Positions 1 to 11,839 of a stretch of 64,000 bases of DNA are shown here, one piece after another. Under the pieces are notes generated by a model. It saw only the letters and a list, made by a program, of their open reading frames with translations, made no database searches and was not told the origin of the DNA. Position 1 is the first letter of the stretch; each line of letters opens with the position of its first letter. The DNA is from Microvelia longipes (Eukaryota; Arthropoda; Insecta; Hemiptera; Veliidae): contig JACMZG010001870.1 of the NCBI GenBank assembly GCA_018340805.1, positions 45,713,506 to 45,777,505 on the forward strand, written 5' to 3'. The translations under genes and the position numbers were made by a program.

Positions 1-78
1 ACGTAACGGTTAAAATTAGTGCTCAATTTAACCTAACGCTTCTCCCCATTCTGTACTGTGTAATTTATATTATCAATT

Positions 79-330
79 AGTAGTGATAGTAATATGGGAG
101 TGGGTAACTACCAGGCAAGTAGGCCACGTGGTTGGGCCCTTTTTGCCAGCTCCTAAGATAGTGTTCTACTCCTTTTAATTTCAAGTGTAGGTATATTTCA
201 TCTAACCTAGACAGAAGAGCCGTGGATTTCTATGGTTCCTCTAATGCTTTTTCAAGCAATCATACATATTTTCACTGACTCTTATAGTCTAGTGAAAACT
301 GGGAAACACATGCTCTCACTGTTCATAGTA
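79..330 (+). repeat. Interspersed repeat family B, copy 1
   Basis: This roughly 250-bp block recurs with about 90% identity at 13480-13750. The two share the phrases GTAACTACCAGGCAAGTAG and TTTCAAGCAATCATACATAT. Shorter reverse-orientation or partial copies lie near 22035-22150 and 43790-43860. I see no terminal inverted repeat or coding frame. The family is unclassified. Confidence 0.7.
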
Positions 331-914
331 TTAAGAATACCCTTAATGGTAGCTTAGTTTCTGGTGTTCCATAAATGAACCCGACACCAAGCCGTCACAA
401 ACTGGTGAATGCGCTAAAAAAACCCTGGTGCAGTTTTATTTTTTATTTGCTCCATTTTTTTTTATTAATTAATTGATTTAATTTTCCCAATTTTTTAAAC
501 TAATTATGTACTTTATTTTTTAAGATATTTCCACTTATTCTAATATTATAAACACTATATTTTTCTTTATTTACAATTTTATTTCTTATAATTTTAAATG
601 CTCAGAGGCTCATTTATAGATTATTCAGCGATCAATTTTAATTGATATTTTTTTCTTAATATTTAATTCATTATTTTTTTCAAAAAATAAATATTTAAAC
701 TCTGAAACCGAGCTGTTACAAATAGATACCAAGGAACTACATATTGAAAGGAGTTTTATCATTGAAAAATACATTAATACAGCCATTATTGCTATTATGT
801 ATTACTTTTGCTATTTTGTCTTTCACATATTGAAAGACAGATTTTTAACAATAATATGAATTAAATCGGTCCAAAGACCAATTCTGAGAGACTCGACAAG
901 ATGCACTACTATAG
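331..914. other. AT-rich stretch, nothing recognised
   Basis: The stretch is strongly AT-rich with T and A homopolymers. I see no open frame of coding character, no splice-site pair flanking one, and no clear repeat. Confidence 0.5.
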
Positions 915-922
915 TTCTAAAG

Positions 923-1672
923 CAGCCTGGGCAAACTTTTCTAGCAAAGGGCCGCTTAGTCTTTTTACAGCCAGCCGCGGGCCGCATTCCTTAAATTTTA
1001 TAGTATGCCAAACCCGCAACAAATTGCTGTTACGCTGGTGTTTAACTAAAGTCAAATTTATTCTCAAAGAATAGGAATTGGTGAGCTTTAGCACTAATCG
1101 GAAAAAACGACACGAAGTATCTTCGTCAGATCTTGAAATATAACTGAAGACAAATTTAGCATTAATACTAAGGCCCGTATTCAAAGACATCTTCCTAACA
1201 TTTTCAGAAAAATGTTAGGAAGATGTCTTTGAATACGAGCCTAAGTGTAAAAATAATTTTAAAAAATATTCCATGAAATAAAGATCAAGGGATTGTATTT
1301 TATCAACTCCTTTTCGGCAATTTACAGGAGGCAAAATAGCTTTTTTTATCTTATTATTGTGAAAATAAAAATTCGCTAAAATAATTATAATTCGCCAAAT
1401 CCGACAATGACAATTGATATGAAAGGCGACCGCTCTTTATGTAATGTTTCTTATCTTACTAGTTTTTGTTTCTCCAAACTTTAAAGTTAAAGTAACAATC
1501 CATTATTTCCTTATCTTGGTATCTAACTTTTTATAATAGTATTGAATTAAATAAATTATTTGCTTATATACCTAATATTTTTTATTTTTAATTTATTTTA
1601 TTTTTTTCCAAACATTTTAATTTTGCTCGCGGGCCACATAAAATGTCGCGGGCCGTAGTTTGCCCAGGCCTG
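923..1672. mobile_element. hAT-like MITE, 750 bp, with 8-bp TSD
   Basis: The left end begins CAGCCTGGGCAAAC and the right end, read on the other strand, begins CAGGCCTGGGCAAACTACGG. The element is bounded by the exact 8-bp direct repeat TTCTAAAG at 915-922 and 1673-1680. An 8-bp duplication and CAG-type inverted termini are hallmarks of hAT transposons. The GC-rich subterminal GGCCCGCG-like segments contrast with an AT-rich core. No transposase frame remains, so this is a non-autonomous copy. Short open frames at its ends merely read through the terminal repeats. Confidence 0.8.
1172..1241. repeat. 70-bp near-perfect hairpin nested in the hAT-like MITE
   Basis: Two arms of about 32 bases surround a short loop (CATTTTCAGAAAAATG at the centre). 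The flanks both show TAA/AAG-like sequence. It looks like a minimal fold-back insertion inside the larger element, or an internal palindrome of it. Confidence 0.7.
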
Positions 1673-1680
1673 TTCTAAAG

Positions 1681-2435
1681 CAACTACTCTAAAACCATAA
1701 TTTTCAACCTTCATTATGAGCGTCATTAGCACCAGGCAGATTGCTTTAGGTAAATCCAACAAATCAACCCCTTCTTTATTTTCCCAGGATCTATGATCCA
1801 TCCAATCCACCATATTTGTCTTTTTTTCATTTTCTTAAGATTTTGAGTAAAATTACAACACCAATGTTATACACAAAAAATTGTAAATTTATTTATTTAA
1901 AAATTAAACAAAAATAATAGTTTTACATTGATTTTTGTTATTTCTTATAATTATATCTTAAAATATTTTTTTTTTTTATAAAATACATTTAAAATTGTTT
2001 CTACTATATACAAGTCCAAAGAGTTTACAGACTTTTAAAAAATGAGGGAAAACAAAGAAAATTGTGAAAAAGGAAAAAATGAAAAATTTGACAGGGAAGA
2101 AAATACTAATTTAGCATTTAAAAATTCAATAAGATAATACCAATAAAAGGAGCTTTTTTCAAATAAAAAAACTCGTAATGGATTTGTTTAACTACACATA
2201 AACATAAGTAATAACAAGTTAATTAGAATTTTTTACTATCATGTTGGTATGGTTGTAAAATTAAAATGAGCTCAGAACAAATATTACTTTAATAGGGGGT
2301 ATATTATAATGCACATTAGACACAAAGTATTTCTGCAAACAAATTACCTTCCTCTGCTTAGCCTATGGAGTCAAAATACACTCTATCAAGGCTTACCTTG
2401 ATAAAGAAGCTTTTATCTTCAGCTTCCAGCCTCAG
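1681..2435. other. AT-rich intergenic, nothing recognised
   Basis: Low-complexity A/T-rich DNA without a supported gene or repeat boundary. Confidence 0.45.
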
Positions 2436-3205
2436 CTCTCATGCAGGAATACTTTTTTAGTCCTTTAGGTGTTTTTTTGTTGAAAATTTGGGAACTATTT
2501 TCCTCATCACATCAGATTTGCTACGCTCATCCTCCCTGCTACCCTCGCCCTCAGGATATACAAGTCATTAAATTTACACTGCAACACATCTTTCCCCATC
2601 CAGGGACTTACTACACTCGATGCTGCTTAACTTTTATGATCCAACAAAATCATAGATATACTTGTCGTATGATATGAAACTTGGTGCACTTATTTATTAT
2701 GTACAGATATACACTAGCACCAAATTTCAACTCAATTGGATTATTTCCTGATTTTTTTACAATTTTTAAAAAAAACGTACACAAGTCATCTATCTGATAA
2801 AAATTAAGCTAATGTTGATAATGAGATAAAACTTGGCACATATGTTAGTCTTATACATGGCTACATGCGTGCCAAATCTCATCTTAATCGCAACATTTTT
2901 TTGCGTTTTATGATTTTCCGAAATTTTCGCTGAGTCATTATTGTGGGTTATTGAAGTCATAAAAATAATTATTTTCTGGATAGCACAACTACACCTATAG
3001 ACCGATTTTTGCAGAATTTTTTAACTCTAATACACTAGGAGCTACAATTATAACAGACACACACATACAGACAGACAACTTTGTAAAAACAACTCAGGAG
3101 GTCTTAAAAAACCCTAAAATGAATAATTCCAGTGAAATCCTAGTTTCAATTTTTTTGCAAACACAATACTTTTCCTATATACCTACGAGATAAATGAGAG
3201 GAAAA
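2436..3205 (+). repeat. Repeat family A, copy at 2.4-3.2 kb
   Basis: This is a near full-length copy of the commonest interspersed repeat in the window. It carries the family's ordered landmarks: CTTTTCCTCATCACATC-like 5' part, ATCCAACAAAATCATAGATA, TTGGTGCACTTATTTATT, the ACAGACAGACAACTTTG block, AGGTCTTAAAAA, and a terminal TACTTTTCCTATATACC with a partial hairpin partner. It has no protein-coding capacity. Confidence 0.75.
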
Positions 3206-4540
3206 AAAGGAGACTATAAAAAGGTAGGTTTTTATAGCCGGTAAGTTCAGGGGTGATTTTCAATGTCATAAGATTTATAAACTATTTGGTCACAGGATAA
3301 GACTATAGAATAGAGTAGGAAAACCAATGCTCTTGTCTTTAACTCGGAGGCTGGACAATTTGCTGACATAGACAAATTTTAAAATTCTTATAACTATTTT
3401 ATTTTTATAAAATCTGAAGAAAGTTTTAAATAAAAGTTATAGAACTGAAGAAAACAAACTTTTAGTCCTAAATCATTATTTGCTGATGTCCCTTTATATT
3501 TAAGGATAAAAGCTTAATGTTGTAAAACAATGCAATGAGAAAGAGATAGAGGATATTTTGTTTGAAGAGATGTGTCTTAAAAATGAAGGGATGTAGGTAA
3601 AAAATTACAAAAACTAAAAATTTTCGTTTTTCAGTTTGTGCTAAATCTTTTATTTGAAACTTACTTCCATAATTTTTAAAAATAAAATAGATATAATAAT
3701 TTAAAAATTTGGCTGTTAGCACATTTTATACCCCAGGAATAAACACCAGGCGTAGTTATCCTACTCTACAGTCCTATAAATCCTTTGACCGAATAGTTTA
3801 TAAATCTTATGTCATATAAAATTACCTCTGGGCTCCTTATTAGGATTAATTATCAAATAGTAGTTCAGGAGGATAAACGAAATTTAAAAATATACACAAA
3901 AAGTACCAGGAACTACATCGCAGATATAGAAAATAGAAACCAAACCACTTTTTATCACTTCACTTAAATCGATTAGTGAAATGATGTGAAGTGCTCTCAA
4001 CTTTTGTACCCTTTTGAACTAGTTCTTATTTACACAAAAGAAAATATAAATAAAATCATTATCAGATTTATTACATATATTTAATAAGTACAAAAAAAGT
4101 ATAGACCTAAAAAAAGTGGTATAAAAACAAAAAAAGGACGACAAACAAAAATGTAGGTATTAGATGTTTACATAAACGTTGGATTCGTTAGATTGAACAA
4201 TTTGATGTATTGATGGTTGGATTAAGTTTTAAAACAACTCTTAACAAGCCATCTTGAGGCATGTATCAATTTATTAAAAACTTCACAGATTTGAAATAAG
4301 ATCAATTTGAAACTTCACTTCCTTCATTGGCGTGCAGTATTTTATGTGAGGGTGCTAAGTACTAAAATCACTGGGGAAGGGGTAGATGAATTTTAAAACA
4401 ATTTTTTATGTTATCAATCAATAAAAATTACGGTTCCCTATAAACTTTGTTGTGTTATTGTGGCAGCTACTGTGTGCACGCCTTTACTTCCCAAAACTGT
4501 AATATCATTGATGAGTAGATAATTCTAGAATATAAACATC
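3206..4540. other. Intergenic, nothing recognised
   Basis: I see no coding region and no definable element in this AT-rich stretch. One 84-codon minus-strand frame (3468-3722) has no recognisable features and skewed T/A-driven composition. Confidence 0.4.
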
Positions 4541-5240
4541 GGGTACGGGGTACCTCAACACTTTTCCTCACTAAATTAGATTCATTCATCTTCTGACACG
4601 CTAGCTCATCCCTTCTGACACGCTTAGCTCATCCCTTCTGACACGCTTTGCTCTACGTATTATTTATTGAAATGAAATTAATATACGTATTTATTTATTG
4701 AAATGAAACTTAATATACGTATTTATTTATGAAATGAAACTTATATATGCATTTATTTATTGAAATGAAACTTAATATACGCATTTATTTATTGAAATGA
4801 AACTTAATATACGTATTTATTACATTAAGGGATACACTTATACTCAATTGGAATACACCGCAACTGAATAGTGCAGTGGATAAAATTGAACTAAGGCTGA
4901 AAATGGGATGAAACTTGACACTTAGATTGTTCTTTTATATAAAACACGTGTCTTGAATTTCAAAACATTTATTCGCATTTAATGTATTTTCAATATTTTT
5001 GCTGTGTTGTTAGTAATATTATAAAAAAATATTTTCTGGATAGCATAATTAGACCTAGAGATTTATTTTCGTACCAAGTTTTGACCCTCTAGAACAAACA
5101 CACTAGCAGCTAATATGATCACAGACAGACAACTTTGTGAAAACTACTCAAGAGGTCTTAAAAACACCTGAAATGAAAAATTCAGGTGAAATCCCGGTTT
5201 TTTTTATTTCTTTGCGAATACAATACTTTTCTTATAGTCA
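4541..5240 (+). repeat. Repeat family A, copy at 4.5-5.2 kb
   Basis: It opens with ATCGGGTACGGGGTACCTC and CTTTTCCTCA and closes with the ACAGACAGACAACTTTG block, AAATCCCGG and TACTTTTCTTATAG. Two tandem arrays have expanded inside it: about 22-bp units CTTCTGACACGCTAGCTCAT at 4590-4651, and about 33-bp TATTTATTGAAATGAAAC units at 4655-4825. Confidence 0.75.
4655..4825. repeat. Tandem array, about 33-bp unit, about 5 copies
   Basis: Units read approximately TACGTATTTATTTATTG then AAATGAAACTTAATA. The array sits inside a family A copy. Confidence 0.8.
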
Positions 5241-5317
5241 ATAGACTACTTTGAAAATTCTGAGAAATCAGTTTAGACAACGCCGTTTCTAAAAAAAATC
5301 AAAGGAGTAGGAAAAAA

Positions 5318-5612
5318 ACTTAGTAAACAAATCAGGTTATTTTACCCGTGTTTTCTACATTTCTTTTGAGTAGTCTTATTTCACAATATATTTTCATGAT
5401 TAATTCCAAAGTAGTTTTCAAAACTATATAAACACAAGAAAAACTACAAAGTGAACGATTGCCAGGAAGGTTACTTCCCTACAGCGGTCATGGGAGTAAG
5501 GATTTTTTTTCTCTTTTCAAGTAAGGGATTGGCAGCGGCTTCTCTGAATGGTCAATCCCCAAAATGCTTATGACTTTAGGGATTTTTAAATTGAACGATA
5601 GACTGTATATAT
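5318..5612 (+). repeat. Repeat family D, copy at 5.3 kb
   Basis: It runs from AACAAATCAGGTTATTTTAC to GGGATTTTTAAATTGAACGA. Homologous copies lie at 50825-51130 (same strand) and 28745-29060 (opposite strand). Shared internal phrases include GTAGTTTTCAAAAC, CAAAGTGAACGATT and TGGTCAATCCCCAAAAT. The family is unclassified. Confidence 0.7.
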
Positions 5613-5777
5613 CTATGGTACAATTGAGGAAAAGCAAAAATTAGTATTATTCTACTTTGGCAACATAAACCATACTAGTAACAAACAGAACTGCTTCAAG
5701 CAGTGTATGTCCTTTGGTCTAAAATTGACTTCAAGCTGACAAATCTGCCACAGTTCGTTATTTAAATTCAGATATGA

Positions 5778-5783
5778 TTTATT
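5778..5783 (-). promoter_or_regulatory. Candidate poly(A) signal of GTF2H4
   Basis: AATAAA on the minus strand lies about 20 bases past the TFIIH p52 stop codon. The position is plausible for a very short 3'UTR. It is motif-based only. Confidence 0.4.
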
Positions 5784-5801
5784 CTGAAAAAACAATAAAT
5801 A

Positions 5802-7226
5802 TTAAGTCATACCATTGGTCCCTTTAGAATGTTTTTTCCAAAATTTCTTAACTTCATCGTGACCTTGTTTAGTAACAAGCATGGTTCTTCTCTTTTCATT
5901 TTGCCAAACCAGGACACCGAGATCATGAGCAAAGTCCCTCAGTACATTGAAATCTGATTGAGATAAAAATTGTGAATACAAAACACCTTCTGTAAATGTA
6001 AATCTATCTCTCTCTTTTTCCCATAGAGTAATTTGATCAACTACTGTAGGAGGTAATATAGAGGGATTCCCGGCCGCTAATAATCTAGGATGAGCATGCA
6101 ATCGCAAAAAACCTGTGATTTGTTCTGCCGTTATACCACTCTTTAATGCCATTCTCACAGAATCTCGAGTTAATACAGCAACACATAAATTAGGAAATCT
6201 ATACAACATTTCAGTAAATAAACCTAATAAAGCTACTTGTAAATTGGATTCTGTATAGGCATATATACGATAATTAGTTTCAATTACAATATAACCTTCT
6301 TTTCTAAAACTAGCCGGAACCGAACGACCGCTAACTAAATTAATAGCTAATCTGGTAGGATAAAATTTACCGCCTTTTCGTTTCCTCTGATAAACTAAAC
6401 CGAATTCACGTAAGTGTTGTAAAAAAGTCAATAAACCTTCACTCATTCCTTCAGTACTGTAATCTTTACCTAATACACTAAAACTTAATTGAAATAAAAA
6501 ATTTAAACATTGAACTAAATCTAAACCCCTTGTCTGTACGGTATCTAAGTATTGTAGCATAAAATACCAGACTTGTGCAGGGGTATCTAAGAGAAGGAAC
6601 TGAAAACCTTCTCGTGTAATAACGGGTGAGCCATCCTCCTCGTCCCTCTTCATGAGGCCGGCATGTAGAAGAATCCTAACTGCATCGGCAGAAATACCTT
6701 CTTGTTGCTGTGATCCCACCATATAGTGCAGTACACACTCCCACCTCTCCATGGCATATTTATCTAAATACTCTACATCTCTAGCTTTGGAGTCGGCTTC
6801 TAAATTTGCTTTGATCATCCAAGCTTTGCCCCCTCCGAACATACTAATTTTACAATTTTTTCTAAAGCTAGGATTTAGGGTCCAACCAGCCAGTCCACCA
6901 GGTATACTGGCCTCTTGCCAAATTTTGAGATCGCTCAGGACCTTGACAGCTTCCCTGTGCTCTTTCTGATAACTCTGACCTATCCATGACGCAATAACAG
7001 CTTGAGGTACGGGTTGCTCGACAAATAATAATCTGACAACTAAATGTTTGGCTACCTCAGGCAAGTCCCTATAGACTGCCAAACAAGTCGTGGGATGAGA
7101 AAATAACTTATCCAAAACATTACTGGGCAACGTTTTTAAATAATCCTGCAAGTTTTTACATTGTAGTCCTTTGTTTTTAAATAAACTTCTGGCTTCATGT
7201 CCTTCCTCCATACAAGTTAAACTCAT
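5802..7226 (-). CDS. GTF2H4: General transcription factor IIH subunit 4 (p52/Tfb2)
   Basis: This complete 474-aa uninterrupted frame encodes the p52/Tfb2 subunit of the TFIIH core. The subunit anchors and stimulates the XPB translocase during promoter opening and nucleotide-excision repair, in the nucleus. Family-diagnostic segments are visible in order: a conserved N-terminal helical region (residues about 22-75, [20 protein letters not shown]), GGGKAW (about 127-132), [15 protein letters not shown] (about 158-172), [20 protein letters not shown] (about 208-227), [13 protein letters not shown] and YPTRLAINL (about 270-300), [12 protein letters not shown] (about 318-329) and the C-terminal p8/TTDA-dock region [16 protein letters not shown] with a final [11 protein letters not shown]. 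Length is close to the roughly 460 aa typical of animals. Met1 was chosen because it gives the longest frame; Met6 is an alternative. No intron interrupts it, unlike its multi-exon neighbours. Upstream sequence shows no clear core promoter. Confidence 0.97.
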   Translation of the reverse strand: MSLTCMEEGHEARSLFKNKGLQCKNLQDYLKTLPSNVLDKLFSHPTTCLAVYRDLPEVAKHLVVRLLFVEQPVPQAVIASWIGQSYQKEHREAVKVLSDLKIWQEASIPGGLAGWTLNPSFRKNCKISMFGGGKAWMIKANLEADSKARDVEYLDKYAMERWECVLHYMVGSQQQEGISADAVRILLHAGLMKRDEEDGSPVITREGFQFLLLDTPAQVWYFMLQYLDTVQTRGLDLVQCLNFLFQLSFSVLGKDYSTEGMSEGLLTFLQHLREFGLVYQRKRKGGKFYPTRLAINLVSGRSVPASFRKEGYIVIETNYRIYAYTESNLQVALLGLFTEMLYRFPNLCVAVLTRDSVRMALKSGITAEQITGFLRLHAHPRLLAAGNPSILPPTVVDQITLWEKERDRFTFTEGVLYSQFLSQSDFNVLRDFAHDLGVLVWQNEKRRTMLVTKQGHDEVKKFWKKHSKGTNGMT

Positions 7227-8373
7227 CTTAACAAAAACATTACTTCAGATAAAAAGTAAATATCTCACGAAGCTTTGCCGGATACAAACGCTCAAGCGTA
7301 CACACAACTTCACTTTTACACTTCTATACCGATAAAATACAATATATTTTGCTTTTAAAACTTGAATTAACACATAATTGTTTGAAACTCATGATTATAT
7401 TAAAATAAAAATAAATATATTTACAATTAAACTTAAAACAAGACAAATATAATTTTCACAACTCGCATCGAAATATAACCTCGCGGGTAAAATAAAACCT
7501 CCCTGTTTTAACAGTGTTGCCAACTAAAGAGAACGTAGAGAAAAGAAGACGGGACCACGGGGACCGTTTTGACAAATAATCATAATGTCGATATTCGACG
7601 GAGTGGTTAGCTATGATGTTTAGGCCCTTCCAAAGACCTAAGTAACGGCAGCTTATTTAAATAGAGGGGAGGAAAATTTGCCAATGACCCTGGCCGGCCT
7701 CTTCTTAGGAGGATAGGTCAAGGAAGGATTTATTTTAGTTTACACAGTTCTTCAGTTTTATACAGGTCTCTAAAGTAGAAGAATGATATGAGTCCCGCTG
7801 AACAATGATCTTTTAAAGCGCGCTAGGTTAATTATTGTAAAGATATTTTTGTTTTGCCTTCAGTACCTTAATAATCAGGTACTCTAGTTCTGTTATAGTT
7901 ATTTCCTGCCTTAAATACCACAAGAGTTAAAACATTAATTCATAGGTTATTATCTATCTAGGCGTGTATAAAATGACGCGAAAAAAATCCGTACACCCGT
8001 ATACACATTACTAGCCTAATCTTTTTAAACTTCTGGCGTAGAGGTCTTCTTCCTTGGCATTCCTTGTCTAAATTTTCGTTTTATACTTTATTACTTGAGC
8101 AATAGCATTATTACTTATGACTCGTTTATTTTATTTTTCAAACAAAATGCGCATATTTATCCCACTGATAATACAAAACCTCATCCTTTCGAAATTGGCA
8201 CAACACACCATTATTCGCACAACTTGAAAGCTCAGTTTATGAAAAATATTATTTGAAAGAACCGGTTTTAATCGACTCAGGGCCTGAAATGAATAAAAAA
8301 ACAATCCTCTAGAAAATTGTTGTTCTTGACCGTATTTTCGTATTTTAGGGGTTTCCGATTATCTACAACAGTT

Positions 8374-8438
<65 letters not shown>

Positions 8439-8880
8439 GTAGGTATGTATACATTCAAATCTAATGTCGAATGTAAAGTAATATATAGACCAAATAGGAA
8501 ACAAAAGCGATTTCTGTCAGACCTTGTTTGTAGGTCACATTTTGTCCACCAGAAAGATGGCTCCAATTTTTCTTATGAGCGCGGTCATTTTGTTTTACCT
8601 TTGTAAATGTAAACAAACTATTTACGGTACTCAAATTTTTTAATTTTGCGAGTAATATTTGTTTTTCTCCTTCAAATATTAATTACAATTAGTAATTTAC
8701 CACTTTGAGCAAAAATGTTTGAATGTAATAAAAGCAATCGTAATTTTAAGTTATATTTAAGGCAATACACTGTCGTCTGTATGTTCGTCAAAATCTTAAT
8801 AAAAACATGAGGTTTACCTTTACTGTAGTTTCCCTTTTTCTTTAACTAAATTATTGTAACAATTATTTCACAGAATTTAA
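7227..8880. other. GTF2H4 upstream region, no gene seen
   Basis: This 1.6-kb region holds presumptive promoter sequence immediately right of the GTF2H4 start, AT-rich DNA and the (TA)n tract at 8373. I see no supported gene. Confidence 0.4.
8373..8434. repeat. (TA)n microsatellite
   Basis: About 60 bp of TA dinucleotides, once interrupted. Confidence 0.95.
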
Positions 8881-8924
8881 TACAAAATCATTAAACTATC
8901 ACGAACATATTAAGTACGAAAACA

Positions 8925-9130
8925 CGATAAAAAGTAAAACTCACCTAATGTTATCAGGGTTGCCAATAATATTATGTAAAAAAAAAAACGTAAATCCTAA
9001 AAGGCCTATGCGGATTTATTTAAATTTTAGAATTTTTTATCTTGGAACCAGCTATCAGCTGATCACGCATGTCTGATTTTTTACACAGGTTAGTATAGGA
9101 GTTTCCCTACTTGGTTTATGTACTACTTTA
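8925..9130 (+). repeat. Repeat family I, copy 1
   Basis: It shares AAAACTCACCTAATGTTATC, CAGGGTTGCC, CAGCTATCAGCTGAT and GGAGTTTCCCTACTTGGTT with an inverted-orientation copy at 60655-60890. The family is unclassified. Confidence 0.6.
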
Positions 9131-9796
9131 ATCGAATCTTTAAAATAGTTGTTAATATATAATTTTAAAAAATATATAAAAGAAGTTAGCATCAGGTAAA
9201 TTTCCATTGAAAATATTTAACTATAACAACAAGCGAAAAAATTAAAAATAGAAAATAGATCATTATAAATCTATTAACTAATGTTATCTTGTTATTCAGT
9301 CTCTGCTTTATCTTATTCGATATCATTATATCATCTGTGTGTTAAGATTCATCATTATTTGATTGTATAGTGCAAAACATTCACCAGGTAATAAAAATAA
9401 ATAGATTAAGTAAAAAATAGTAGATTATGTAACTAAACATAAAATAACTTTATGTAACGTAACAACGTAAAATTCCATGTTAGACGTTTTTATAAGCATT
9501 TAATTTTTTTTAACGCATTATCTCTGTTGTTGTTTTTTAATTATTATCAAAACTAAATTTACAGACCAAACTTTGATACATCTTTTTTGTTTAGATTTTT
9601 AAAATTTGGTTTAATACATACTACTTAGTTGTGTATCTGCTTACGGCAGAAAAAAGAAGCATTGCTGAAAGAGTTTTGAAACAGATAATATAGAGTATCC
9701 CGGATCTATTACAAAAAAAACAGGTTAGTTATGAATGACAAATACATTGAAATATCTCCTTTAGGTCATCAAATGTTATTCGGCGCTACAAAAAAA

Positions 9797-10585
9797 TCGG
9801 GTACGGGGTACCTCGGAACTTTTCCTCATCACATCGAATTCGCTACGTCCATCCTCCCTACTTCGGACTCGCTTTGCTTAAAATAGTAATATATTCGTCG
9901 ATCGATAGTATATATAATAATAGATAGTAGTGTATTCGTCGATAGTGAATATATTCATTCCCAACAGTCACCTATCCATGCATTGACCACGCTCAATGCT
10001 GCTTAACTTTTTTGATCCAACAATAATCATGGATATACTTGTTCTATTGAAACAAAACTTGGTGTACTTATTTATTGCGTAAAGGTATCCGCTTGTACCG
10101 AGTTTTGGTACAAGTATTGGGTTATTTTCCGATTTTAAAAATTTTTTAAAAAACGTACATAAGTCATTTGATAAAAAATTAACTAATGCTTATAATGAGT
10201 TAAAACTTGGTACATATGTTAGTCTTATACATATATTGGCTACATGCGTGCCAAATCTCAAATTGATGTACTAAGATTTATCAAAATTTTGCAAGTCATT
10301 ATTGCGGGTTAATCTTGTCGTAAAAAATATTTTCCGGATAGCACAACTACACCTATAGATCGATTTTTGTAGCAAGTTTCAACTCTTTAGCATAAATACA
10401 CTTTGAGCTTCGATCGTAACAGATACACACATACACATACAGACAGTCAACTTTGTGAAAACCACTTAAGAGACATTTTAAGACACCTAAAACGGATTTT
10501 TCCGGTGACATCCCGGTTTCGGATTTTTTTGGAAACACAAAATTGTTCTTATATACCTACGGTATAAATAAGGAAAAGTAAAAAA
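9797..10585 (+). repeat. Repeat family A, near full-length copy at 9.8 kb
   Basis: This is probably the best-preserved copy. It starts TCGGGTACGGGGTACCTCGG, continues AACTTTTCCTCATCACATCG and contains the internal ATCCAACAATAATCATGGAT, CACACATACACATACAGACA and CGGTGACATCCCGG blocks. It ends in a hairpin CTTATATACC-TAC-GGTATAAATAAG followed by GAAAAGTA. No coding frame is present. The family may be a MITE or another non-autonomous DNA element. Confidence 0.8.
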
Positions 10586-11385
10586 TTAGAGGTGTAGGAA
10601 CCCTAAGGTGAGGAGATAAAATATTTTGTACAACAAGACAGGAAAGGAAACATTACTGACACTTATACATCAATATGCCTGGCTAGGCAGTCAAATGCTT
10701 TTAGTCCAGCCTTCCCTTCGGCTCGGGTGCAAAATTTTAAACTAGTCTATAATAATCCATTTTCCTTCCTAATCACGCAAATAACTATTTGAGTGGGCCA
10801 TAAAAAAATGTATTTGTGAAGAAGTAGCTCTAAATGTGAATAATTTTTGCAAGCTTAAAAATTAAAAATTAATAACACAGTCACCTTCTTTCGTTTTTTG
10901 CTGCCTAGGCAGATAAGAAAGCATTTTTGCAAAGCAATAAAAATGGTATTTTCCAAGACAGTAAAATACCTACCTAACTATCTCTAATATATTTATCTCT
11001 GCAATAAATTAACCATGCTTATTTCATTTTTTTTATAAAAACTATTTTTTGTTTTTTTTATACTTATATAATGTTTATTTTTGTTCTTTTACAATTTCAA
11101 ATCCTTGAATTATTCTTTTTATTATTTTAATTGTTTGTTTTTTTTATTGTGATTGTAGTTCTTTTTTTGTACTAATTACTTGGACTTATTTTATTATATA
11201 TACTATTGTATTTTTGTAAAAAAGCGCAAGGTTGTGAATTATTTAAATAAGAAAAAAATAAAAAACATACTCATACGCTGAAAAGCTTCATACACGCAAA
11301 AAATAACACCAGTTTTCCTACACGTAACTTTCATTAAAGCATACAGCTATAAATAAATTACAAGGTAATGGAACGAAATGTACGA
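10586..11385. other. AT-rich intergenic, nothing recognised
   Basis: T-rich low-complexity DNA, especially 11020-11220. I see no gene or repeat boundary. Confidence 0.4.
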
Positions 11386-11565
11386 GAGTTCTTACATTTC
11401 AGAAGATTGTGACGGCGCGTATGTTTGTTTATACGTCTCGCGATAACTGCCGTAAAAATAGACTGATTTTTAATAAAAATTTTGCATGTATGTAGAATTA
11501 ACTGTGTCAGAGCTGTATAGTTTTTGGTAATATTTCAACAAATATTTTCAAAATGGCGGCCAAAT
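11386..11565 (+). repeat. Repeat family H, conserved module, copy 1
   Basis: The block GAGTTCTTACATTTCAGAAG through CAGAGCTGTATAGTTTTTG to AAAATGGCGGCC recurs at 27895-28085. In both places it neighbours the GCGAAGCGAG array, which suggests one composite repeat. Confidence 0.7.
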
Positions 11566-11839
11566 TTGTGTGTAAAAATCGAGTTGTATATTGTTTTAAA
11601 GCCCTTTAAGAGTAGAAAAAGAAAATATATGTTGCATACTTGAAATTTAAAAAAATGTCAAACATTTCCAAAATAAATCGAGTAATATATTGTTAAAAAA
11701 CTCTTAATTAGTAGAAAAAAATTATATCTACCAAATTCAAAAAAAAAATCATCATAGTTGCTGTAATTTTATATAATAATTATTTTTTACTAATTTTATA
11801 ATAATTTACAAGATAAAAATAAATTTTAATGTACTTTAG

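Noticed and set aside
909..1190. Minus-strand 93-codon open frame
   Set aside because: Lies across the hAT-like MITE end and its terminal repeat; not protein-like.
9797..10585. Family A as a true Helitron
   Set aside because: A 5' TC and a 3' hairpin are suggestive, but the CTRR terminus, A|T insertion site and Rep/helicase coding are not seen.
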